Source: Hyphomicrobiales bacterium (GTDB taxonomy: Bacteria > Pseudomonadota > Alphaproteobacteria > Rhizobiales > Kaistiaceae). Taken from it: DNA of 7,186 nucleotides. The notes beneath the pieces were generated by a model that was given only the letters and a program-made list of their open reading frames with translations, was not told where the DNA came from and searched no databases. Where the stretch lies: positions 1 through 7,186 of the forward strand of contig JAFKJZ010000121.1 of assembly GCA_017305815.1 (NCBI GenBank), read 5' to 3'. Shown one piece after another: positions 1-7,186 of the stretch. The stretch's first letter is position 1, and each line of letters begins with the position of its first letter. The position numbers and the translations under genes were made by a program.

Positions 1-10
1 AGATCGGTGG

Positions 11-30
11 ATCCCGGCTTTCGCCGGGAT
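11..30. repeat. Perfect 8-bp hairpin repeat, dispersed-repeat type
   Basis: ATCCCGGC (11-18) and GCCGGGAT (23-30) are perfect inverted copies around a four-base loop. Read on the minus strand, the direction of the adjacent hydrolase gene, the loop is GAAA, a stable GNRA tetraloop. It lies about 60 bases beyond that gene's stop codon. No run of T follows it, so it does not look like a classical intrinsic terminator. Hairpins of this form, flanked by GATG/GGATC, are common as dispersed intergenic repeats in alphaproteobacterial genomes, and this is the likeliest identity. It could still protect mRNA 3' ends. Membership of a repeat family is inferred, since only one copy is in view. Confidence 0.6.
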
Positions 31-92
31 GACGGCGAGGGGATGGAAGCGCCGACGCCGTCAAGCCGATCCGAGTTTCAAACGATGCCGCC

Positions 93-1433
93 TCAGATCC
101 AGCCGCCGCCATAGGTCTTGTAGAAGATGTGGTGGCCGACCTTCTGCATCTTCTTCATCGTCCGCGCCCAGCGCGGCTTCACGTAGTTGGCGTGGTAGTG
201 CGTCGACGAGCCGACGTCGGCGTTCCACCAGTTCTCCTCGAACAGCACGCGCTTGGCGAGCGTCTGCGCCCGCGCCCAGGATGTGGCGTCGGTGATGCGG
301 TCGGGGATGCCGTCGCAGGCGAACGAGAACTGGCAGGCGTTGCGCATGTCCTTGTTCTGGTAGACGACGCCGCAGATCGTCTTCGGATAGGCGGGGTTCT
401 TCAGACGGTTGATGACGACCTGCGCGACCGCCAGTTCGCCCTTCACCGATTCGCCGCGCGCCTCGAAATAGATCGCGGTCGCCAGGCACTTCTGCTCCGA
501 GGCGGAGCGGGCGCTGGCGGGGATCTTGTTCGTCACCCACCAATGGTCGGGCTTGCCGTCCTTGCCGATCGCCATCGGCCGGTTCAGAAGCGCCGTGAAC
601 GGCGCGTTGAGCGCCTTGTCCTGGTCGGGATTGGCATAGGCCGAAACGACGAGATCGCTCGGCGACTTGGCGGCGCCGGCGTTCGAGGCGTCCTTGCTGC
701 GCGCCAAAAGCTCGTTGCGGCGCGGCAGCGGCGCGATGGAGGCGAGAGCCACCACCGGCTTCGCGACCTCTTCGCCCTTCTTGCCGTCGATGCCGGCCTT
801 GGACGTGTCTGCCTTGGCGGTGTCGCTGGAAGCGTATCGCAGCGGCTGGTCGGCCGCGGCGATGTCCTGCGCGGTCAGGAACGCCATTTTCGGTACAGCG
901 TTGGCTGAGCTGAACAGGCTGCCGAGATTGGCCGTCTGCAGTACGCCGGCCTTGAAGCGCGCGGCCGCCGTCTTGATCGGCTCGGGCTTGCGCTGGGCGA
1001 CGGTGATGTCGTGCTTGCCCTGGCGGTTGACCGAGGGCGGCGTGAATTCCGGCGCCGAGACGACGCCCTTTTTGACGACGTCGAGCACGGGTTCGATCAG
1101 GACGCCGTCGCTGATCGCGTCGCCGGCGACGAGGCGGGCGTTCGGCGTCGAGGAACCGCCCGGCTGATACGCTTCGCCCGAAGGCCGCGGCATCAGCCGC
1201 GCCAGCCAGCGCTGCGAGACGGAAAGGTCCTTGCCGTATTGGCTGGCGACGTCCTGCAGCGCGACGGTGGTCGACGACAGCGCGACGAGGCCGCTGGCGA
1301 GAATACCGGAAAGCAGGGCGATCCGGCCAAGCGAGGGCCGCGCACGGCGACGCCGAAGGACGAATTGCGGAAGATTGCCCGACTGGGCGCGGGGGGACAT
1401 TCCTGACGTCGGACGCCGCTTGGATCCAGCCAT
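93..1433 (-). CDS. Membrane-anchored SleB/CwlJ-type cell wall hydrolase
   Basis: Predicted peptidoglycan hydrolase of the SleB/CwlJ (Hydrolase_2) family, acting in the periplasm on cell wall glycan. From the ATG at 1433 the protein has 446 residues. It starts with a basic stretch (RRRRARPS), followed by one hydrophobic segment at about residues 38-59 (signal anchor), then about 250 Ala/Lys/Pro/Ser-rich residues with no domain I recognise. The catalytic domain fills the C-terminus (about 313-446), with the family motif FEARGE at 323-328, AVAQVVINRL just after it, and HYHANYV at 412-418. Non-sporulating alphaproteobacteria carry such proteins for general wall remodelling, so a spore role is not implied. 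Start choice: the ATG at 1433 has GGAG 11 bases upstream; a GTG at 1490 would add 19 residues but has no visible ribosome site; an ATG at 1400 has AGGA directly abutting it. It lies downstream of ppdK on the same strand. The gap holds inverted repeats, so separate control is likely. Confidence 0.88.
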   Translation of the reverse strand: MAGSKRRPTSGMSPRAQSGNLPQFVLRRRRARPSLGRIALLSGILASGLVALSSTTVALQDVASQYGKDLSVSQRWLARLMPRPSGEAYQPGGSSTPNARLVAGDAISDGVLIEPVLDVVKKGVVSAPEFTPPSVNRQGKHDITVAQRKPEPIKTAAARFKAGVLQTANLGSLFSSANAVPKMAFLTAQDIAAADQPLRYASSDTAKADTSKAGIDGKKGEEVAKPVVALASIAPLPRRNELLARSKDASNAGAAKSPSDLVVSAYANPDQDKALNAPFTALLNRPMAIGKDGKPDHWWVTNKIPASARSASEQKCLATAIYFEARGESVKGELAVAQVVINRLKNPAYPKTICGVVYQNKDMRNACQFSFACDGIPDRITDATSWARAQTLAKRVLFEENWWNADVGSSTHYHANYVKPRWARTMKKMQKVGHHIFYKTYGGGWI

Positions 1434-1467
1434 GAGGTACGCAACTCCACGCGCACGGAACGAAACC

Positions 1468-1488
1468 GACCAGTGTTGTTTGCTGGTC
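1468..1488. repeat. Inverted repeat GACCAG-N9-CTGGTC upstream of the hydrolase
   Basis: Perfect 6-bp arms (1468-1473 and 1483-1488) are separated by nine bases, centred 45 bases upstream of the preferred start at 1433. The symmetry, spacing and position would suit a dimeric regulator's operator. It would overlap the coding region only if the GTG at 1490 were the true start. The protein that binds it, if any, cannot be named from the sequence. Confidence 0.35.
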
Positions 1489-1509
1489 ACGTGGCTGGAA
1501 TCTGCGGCA

Positions 1510-1526
1510 TTAACCTAAAAGCGAGG

Positions 1527-1530
<4 letters not shown>
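1510..1530. repeat. Inverted repeat TTAACC-N9-GGTTAA across the ppdK stop
   Basis: Perfect 6-bp arms (1510-1515 and 1525-1530) flank nine bases. The right arm contains the TAA stop codon of ppdK (1527-1529 on the minus strand). In RNA it could form a weak AT-containing hairpin at the end of ppdK, but no T run follows, so it is a poor terminator. Its geometry (6-9-6) is identical to the repeat at 1468-1488, and the two centres are 42 bases apart. It also contains TTAA-N7-TTTA on the minus strand, one base off the CtrA consensus TTAA-N7-TTAA. Confidence 0.35.
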
Positions 1531-4247
<2,717 letters not shown>

Positions 4248-4445
4248 CTGCGCACGCTCCCGCGGCAACCACGCCAATCGACGCTAGCTCTAGCTAGATC
4301 AAGCTCTTAGTGCGCTGCAACACGAAAATATTGAAATAACCGCGCGGCAGGCGCCATGCGTCGATCGGCGCGTTGGCCTTGGCGGGCGGCCCGGGATCGG
4401 GGCTCGTGGACTCGGCGCTGCGCCGGCCCGTCTCGCAGGGTAGGG
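4248..4445. other. Intergenic region between phosphatase gene and ppdK
   Basis: This 198-base stretch lies between two minus-strand genes. It contains the ppdK ribosome site, a CTAG cluster (4284-4297), a candidate ppdK promoter and a 5-bp hairpin (4413-4425, CGGCG-CTG-CGCCG) with no T run. A minus-strand frame stays open from inside the phosphatase gene to a TAG at 4294-4296, its last residues reading about GYFNIFVLQRTKSLI. I see no start codon with a ribosome site for it and do not recognise it, so I do not call it a gene. Confidence 0.5.
4292..4340 (-). promoter_or_regulatory. Candidate ppdK promoter with AT-rich upstream block
   Basis: On the minus strand a TTGCAG -35-like hexamer (4320-4315) is followed after 17 bases by CTAGCT (4297-4292) as a -10-like element, partly matching the alphaproteobacterial CTATAT. 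Directly upstream is a strongly AT-rich 20-base block (4321-4340) that stands out in GC-rich DNA, as an UP element would. Transcription would begin near 4285, giving a leader of about 40 bases before the ppdK ATG. The hexamer matches are modest, so the call rests mainly on position and the AT block. Confidence 0.35.
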
Positions 4446-4967
4446 TCAGCGTGCCAGATCGAGATCTAGCGAGAAGGGATGGCCCTCGAAGGCGTCGCGG
4501 CCGCGGCCGATCTGCTCGATCGCGCTGACCATGCGGCCGCGGCGGCCGAGAATCTCGTCGGCGAAGCGCACGAGGCGGAGATTCGGCGTGGCGGAGGGCG
4601 AGCCGGCGCGGATCAGCGCGGCGATTTCCGCCTCCTCGCGCTCCGGGCGCAGCGCGCAGACGGTGATGAAGGCCGCCGCCGTCGAGCGGCTGATGCCGGC
4701 GAAGCAGTGGATGACGATCGGCTTCTCTGGCTTCCAGCCCTCGACGAAATCGAGCAGGGCGGTGACATGTTCCTCGGCCGGCGGCGTCATGCCTTCCATC
4801 GGCTCCAGGATGTCGTTGAAGGCGAGGAAGAGGTGGCGGTTCTCGGGAATCGCGGCGGGACGCTCGACCGGCGTGCCGGCATTGATCAGCGTCACGAGAT
4901 GGCTGGCGCCGGTCTGGGCGACGGTGGCGCCGATCCGGGACAGCGAGCAGACATGAATGCGGGACAT
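4446..4967 (-). CDS. Small tyrosine/dual-specificity protein phosphatase
   Basis: A 173-residue cytoplasmic protein with the cysteine-phosphatase signature HCX5R: HCFAGISRS at residues 87-95, with nucleophile Cys88 and phosphate-binding Arg94, preceded by the hydrophobic strand PIVI. Asp52 in FNDILEP lies about 36 residues before the Cys and is a good candidate general acid. A C-terminal block (ATPNLRLVRFADEILGR, 126-142) is, as I recall, characteristic of alphaproteobacterial members usually annotated as tyrosine phosphatase family proteins. The reaction is hydrolysis of phosphate from phosphotyrosine or related phosphoesters; the natural substrate is unknown. The start is well set: the ATG at 4967 has a strong AAGGAGAA ribosome site (4980-4973). 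It lies 141 bases downstream of the HD gene on the same strand, so it may share that transcript or use the candidate promoter in the gap. No signal peptide or membrane segment is seen. Confidence 0.85.
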   Translation of the reverse strand: MSRIHVCSLSRIGATVAQTGASHLVTLINAGTPVERPAAIPENRHLFLAFNDILEPMEGMTPPAEEHVTALLDFVEGWKPEKPIVIHCFAGISRSTAAAFITVCALRPEREEAEIAALIRAGSPSATPNLRLVRFADEILGRRGRMVSAIEQIGRGRDAFEGHPFSLDLDLAR

Positions 4968-5084
4968 CGTTGTTCTCCTTGCACCTTCTCGGTGTGCGCT
5001 TGGTCGGCGGAAGGCGGCAGGTGGCCCGATCTGGGCTGAAAATCCGGGTCGGAGCGTCGGTGCCTGCCCGGCCGCATGGACGCT

Positions 5085-5112
5085 ATGTAGTGATTCGGCG
5101 CTGCCGGGTCAC
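5085..5112 (-). promoter_or_regulatory. Candidate promoter for the phosphatase gene
   Basis: On the minus strand GTGACC (5112-5107) and CTACAT (5090-5085) are spaced by 16 bases and resemble an alphaproteobacterial -35/-10 pair. A GAATC (5096-5092), a GANTC site of the CcrM methyltransferase type, sits two bases before the -10. The -35 element overlaps the stop codon of the HD gene and one arm of an inverted repeat. The leader to the phosphatase start would be about 110 bases. This is only a motif match. Confidence 0.25.
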
Positions 5113-5118
5113 GCCGAA
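5094..5118. repeat. 7-bp hairpin enclosing the HD gene stop codon
   Basis: TTCGGCG (5094-5100) and CGCCGAA (5112-5118) are perfect inverted copies around 11 bases. The stop codon of the HD-domain gene (TGA, 5111-5109, minus strand) is the first codon of the loop. The minus-strand RNA would form a GC-rich stem right at the end of that gene. No U run follows, so it is not a standard terminator. It could attenuate readthrough, stabilise the upstream mRNA end, or be an operator over the candidate phosphatase promoter. Confidence 0.35.
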
Positions 5119-5732
5119 ACGGCTACGCCGGCCGTCATCGCGGCGAGGGCTTCGAAACGATCGAGGAAACGGCGTTCGGCCTCTGCGGTCGGCCAGGGTT
5201 CGATCGCGACCTGTTCGCGATGCACGCCGCGCGGCCGGCCGAAGAATTTCGCCGCCTCGGTAGCGGTAAACCCGGCAAGCTCGGTCGCCTCGAAATAGGC
5301 GGCGATCCGGTCTGCAGCCTTGATCGCGTCGGAGAGCGCGGCCGGGCGGTCCGCCGGCAGCCCGAATCGAAGGTGGATAGCCGCCTGCAGTCGCGCCTCC
5401 ACCACCTTGTATTCACCGCCGACCAGCGCCTTGAACGGCGAGATCATGTCGCCGACGACATATTCCGGCGCGTCGTGCAGCAACGCCGCCATCCGTCCCG
5501 ATGCAGGGAGCGCCGGATTGGCGATGCCGGCGATCTGCTCGACCAGCACGGAATGCTGGGCGACGGAAAAGGCATGCGCGCCGCTGGTCTGGCCGTTCCA
5601 GCGCGCGACACGGGCGAGCCCATGCGCGATGTCGCTGATCTCGATGTCGAAGGGCGAGGGGTCGGCGAGGTCGAGACGCCGGCCGGAAAGCATGCGCTGC
5701 CAGACGCGCGGTTGTGCGGCCTTCCCGCTCAT
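5109..5732 (-). CDS. YfbR-like HD-domain phosphohydrolase
   Basis: A 207-residue HD-superfamily metal-dependent phosphohydrolase. Compared from memory with E. coli YfbR, a 5'-deoxynucleotidase that dephosphorylates deoxyribonucleoside monophosphates, the landmarks align in order: RW (44-45, YfbR Trp19), AQHS with His60 (YfbR His33), the HD pair His86-Asp87 with Glu90 (HDAPE; YfbR His68-Asp69, Glu72), GDMISPFK with Asp95 (YfbR GDLPTPVK, Asp77), and KAADRIAAYF with Asp141 (YfbR Asp137). All metal and catalytic positions are kept, so an active nucleotidase is likely; the exact nucleotide preference is inferred. The ATG at 5732 has GGAG seven bases upstream (5743-5740) and overlaps the stop of ygfZ as ATGA, which points to translational coupling and one operon. 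The C-terminal 40 residues are less like YfbR. No export signal is seen. Confidence 0.85.
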   Translation of the reverse strand: MSGKAAQPRVWQRMLSGRRLDLADPSPFDIEISDIAHGLARVARWNGQTSGAHAFSVAQHSVLVEQIAGIANPALPASGRMAALLHDAPEYVVGDMISPFKALVGGEYKVVEARLQAAIHLRFGLPADRPAALSDAIKAADRIAAYFEATELAGFTATEAAKFFGRPRGVHREQVAIEPWPTAEAERRFLDRFEALAAMTAGVAVSA

Positions 5733-6622
5733 GCGTCGTCTCCGCCATCCTGCGGCCAGCCGAAGCGGGCGAAGGAGGGCAGGGCGATCGCGAGCGGTAT
5801 GCCGTCGGCGGTGATGGGCATCCCCTGGTCGAGCGCGCGCTTGGCGCGATCGAGCCGGATCAGCCCGATCCCGGCCGCGCCGCTCTCGCCATCGAACGAG
5901 CCGCCCAGCGCGCCGAGCGGCTTGCCGTCCGCCTCGATCGGCGTTCCGGCCGGGGGCAGGGCGCTGGCGCCGGAGACGGCGACGGCGCGGCGGCGGGCCG
6001 TGCCGCGATGTTCCATGCGCGAGACGATCTCCTGGCCGACATAGCAGCCCTTGCGGAAGTCGAGCCCGCCGAGGTCGTCCATGTCGACGTCATGCGGGAA
6101 GGCGTCGCCGAACGGGAAGTCGCGGCCGCCTTCGGGTATGGTGAGCCCGGTCCGCCAGGCGTGATAGTCCGCCTCGGTCGCCGCCTCGTAGCCGGCAACG
6201 TCGAGCGATGCGTCGGCCGGGACGATGGCGCGGAAGCCGAGGGCGGCGAGGCGCGGATCGGCGGTGACGACGCCGGCGATGGCAGGCGCGGCGTCGCCGT
6301 CCCAGAAGGCGATGACGGCATCGGCCTCGCTGCGATTGGCGATCTCGACCTTGGCGCGCAGGCGGTAGAGCGTCATGCGCTTCGTGAAGTCGGCCGCAAG
6401 CGCGCGCGGCAGGTCGAACAGGAAGCCGCCTTCGGTCGCGAGAACGAGGAAATCAAACAGGATCTTGCCCTGCGGCGATAGCAGCGCGCCATATCCGGCG
6501 CCGCTCGAAACCACGCGACCCATGTCGGTCGTGATGATATTCTGCAGGAACGTTTCGGCCTCGGCTCCGCCGATGAAGACGGTGCCGCGGTCGGTAAGGC
6601 GGGCATATGACCCATTACGCAT
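5729..6622 (-). CDS. ygfZ: YgfZ/GcvT-like folate-binding protein
   Basis: Member of the COG0354/CAF17 family, folate-binding proteins that help maintain certain iron-sulfur enzymes and affect tRNA thiolation. The protein is 297 residues from the ATG at 6622. The N-terminal GcvT-like fold is seen in FLQNIITTDM (25-34) and LLSPQGKILFDF (47-58). The family signature KGCYVGQE is at 191-198, with the conserved Cys193, inside FRKGCYVGQEIVSRMEHRG, and a C-terminal barrel-like part follows to RFGWPQ. Three in-frame ATGs compete: 6637 (302 residues, no ribosome site), 6628 (GGGAA too close) and 6622 (GGGAA eight bases upstream). I prefer 6622 but cannot exclude 6637. The stop overlaps the HD gene start by four bases. 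It is divergent from the dihydroorotase-like gene and probably first in the ygfZ-HD-phosphatase group. Confidence 0.93.
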   Translation of the reverse strand: MRNGSYARLTDRGTVFIGGAEAETFLQNIITTDMGRVVSSGAGYGALLSPQGKILFDFLVLATEGGFLFDLPRALAADFTKRMTLYRLRAKVEIANRSEADAVIAFWDGDAAPAIAGVVTADPRLAALGFRAIVPADASLDVAGYEAATEADYHAWRTGLTIPEGGRDFPFGDAFPHDVDMDDLGGLDFRKGCYVGQEIVSRMEHRGTARRRAVAVSGASALPPAGTPIEADGKPLGALGGSFDGESGAAGIGLIRLDRAKRALDQGMPITADGIPLAIALPSFARFGWPQDGGDDA

Positions 6623-6738
6623 AGACATGGTTCCCATGCATTGGACGCGCTTGTGAAGTCCGTCCGCCTTCCGTAATCCGATGCCAGCAATCCGTCATCG
6701 AGCTTCGGCGGATCAGGTATGCACTGGGGAGGGCGGCC
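6623..6738. other. Divergent intergenic region
   Basis: This is the only divergent junction in the window, so it should contain promoters for both ygfZ and the amidohydrolase. A short palindrome CATGG-TTC-CCATG (6626-6638) lies across the alternative ygfZ start codons. I find no convincing promoter for ygfZ. Confidence 0.45.
6651..6679 (+). promoter_or_regulatory. Candidate promoter for the dihydroorotase-like gene
   Basis: TTGTGA (6651-6656) and TAATCC (6674-6679) are separated by an ideal 17 bases, and both are partial matches to sigma-70-type consensus hexamers. The leader would be about 50-55 bases. The match is weak and position is the main support. Confidence 0.25.
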
Positions 6739-7186
6739 ATGTCGGATACCTACGAGTTTCTCTTTCGGAACGGAACGGTCGTCAATCAGGACGGCATCGG
6801 CACGCACGACATCGCCGTGCGCGACGGACGAATCGCCGCGATCGGTGATGTCGATCCGCGCCGCGCCGGCAAGGTGATCGACTGCACCGGTCTGCATATA
6901 TTGCCGGGTGTCGTCGATACCCAGGTGCATTTCCGCGAGCCGGTCGCCGAGCACAAGGAAGATCTCGAAACCGGGTCGCGCGCCGCGGTGCTGGGCGGCG
7001 TGACCGGCGTCTTCGAGATGCCGAACACCAATCCGACGACGACCACCGCCGAGGCGCTGGCTGACAAGGTGGCGCGGGCGCGTCATCGCATGCATTGTGA
7101 TTTCGCCTTCTGGGTCGGCGGCACGCGCGAGAATGTCGACGACATCCCCGAGCTCGAACGCCTTCCGGGCGGCGCCGGCATCAAGG
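6739..7186 (+). CDS. Dihydroorotase-like amidohydrolase (5' part, cut by window edge)
   Basis: First 149 codons of a cyclic amidohydrolase; the 3' end is outside the window. The ATG at 6739 has a strong GGAGGG ribosome site five bases upstream (6728-6733). The N-terminus (LFRNGTVVNQDG, then DIAVRDGRIAAIG) is the typical small beta domain of dihydroorotase, hydantoinase and allantoinase proteins. LPGVVDTQVHFREP (55-68) begins the barrel, followed by HKEDLETGSRAAVLGG (72-87), EMPNTNP (93-99) and GAGIK (145-149); Lys149 may be the carboxylated metal-bridging lysine. Dihydroorotase interconverts carbamoyl-aspartate and dihydroorotate in pyrimidine synthesis, and proteins of this type in Rhizobiales are usually annotated so. 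The first metal-binding His of the HxH motif is Gln62 here, and the residue after REP is Val69, not the usual Gly. Activity and substrate are therefore uncertain; a related amidohydrolase or a non-catalytic homologue is possible, so I give no symbol. Confidence 0.85.
   Translation, partial: MSDTYEFLFRNGTVVNQDGIGTHDIAVRDGRIAAIGDVDPRRAGKVIDCTGLHILPGVVDTQVHFREPVAEHKEDLETGSRAAVLGGVTGVFEMPNTNPTTTTAEALADKVARARHRMHCDFAFWVGGTRENVDDIPELERLPGGAGIK

Noticed and set aside
129..908. Plus-strand open frames opposite the cell wall hydrolase
   Set aside because: They overlap a clear SleB-family gene, have biased composition and no recognisable motif.
4413..4425. GC hairpin downstream of the phosphatase as a terminator
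   Set aside because: The stem is only five base pairs with a three-base loop and no T run. This is common by chance in GC-rich DNA.
4294..4445. Minus-strand open frame ending in GYFNIFVLQRTKSLI between the phosphatase and ppdK
   Set aside because: There is no start codon with a ribosome site, no recognised family, and the phosphatase already has a plausible natural C-terminus, so a frameshift extension is not needed.
4479..5039. Plus-strand open frames opposite the phosphatase gene
   Set aside because: The minus strand encodes an intact HCX5R phosphatase with a strong ribosome site; the opposite frames have no motif.
6373..7095. Minus-strand open frame of 240 codons across the divergent junction
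   Set aside because: It runs through the dihydroorotase-like start and into ygfZ in the wrong frame. Both real genes have family motifs.

Overview
The window is high-GC chromosomal DNA of the kind seen in Alphaproteobacteria, most likely the Hyphomicrobiales (Rhizobiales). The evidence is indirect: strong G/C bias at third codon positions, a SleB-type cell wall hydrolase with a long anchored N-terminus, a rhizobial-style small tyrosine phosphatase, and a dihydroorotase-like protein with DTQVHFREP in place of the usual DxHxH. No rRNA, tRNA, CRISPR array, phage gene or insertion sequence is visible. Base composition looks uniform, so nothing suggests recent transfer.

Layout, left to right. A perfect hairpin repeat (11-30) lies beyond the 3' end of a membrane-anchored SleB/CwlJ-type cell wall hydrolase on the minus strand (93-1433). 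About 90 bases upstream separate it from ppdK (pyruvate, phosphate dikinase, minus strand, 1527-4247); this gap and the ppdK stop region hold two inverted repeats of the same geometry. A 198-base gap upstream of ppdK has a candidate promoter with an AT-rich block and a cluster of CTAG sites. Next come a small tyrosine/dual-specificity phosphatase (4446-4967), a YfbR-like HD-domain phosphohydrolase (5109-5732) and a YgfZ/GcvT-like folate-binding protein (5729-6622), all on the minus strand. The last two overlap by four bases (ATGA), so they are translationally coupled. A divergent intergenic region leads to the only plus-strand gene, the first 149 codons of a dihydroorotase-like amidohydrolase cut off by the window edge.

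Working together. ppdK is a stand-alone central carbon gene linking pyruvate and PEP. ygfZ (iron-sulfur protein maintenance), the HD hydrolase (probably nucleoside monophosphate dephosphorylation) and the phosphatase form a co-directional group likely read from the ygfZ side, with a possible extra promoter before the phosphatase. The divergent amidohydrolase may belong to pyrimidine synthesis, but its altered metal motif leaves the substrate open.

I do not see a convincing undescribed system. Most of the window is housekeeping sequence. The points most worth a second look are the Gln-for-His change in the amidohydrolase, the paired inverted repeats 42 bases apart upstream of the cell wall hydrolase, and the hairpin that encloses the HD gene's stop codon.
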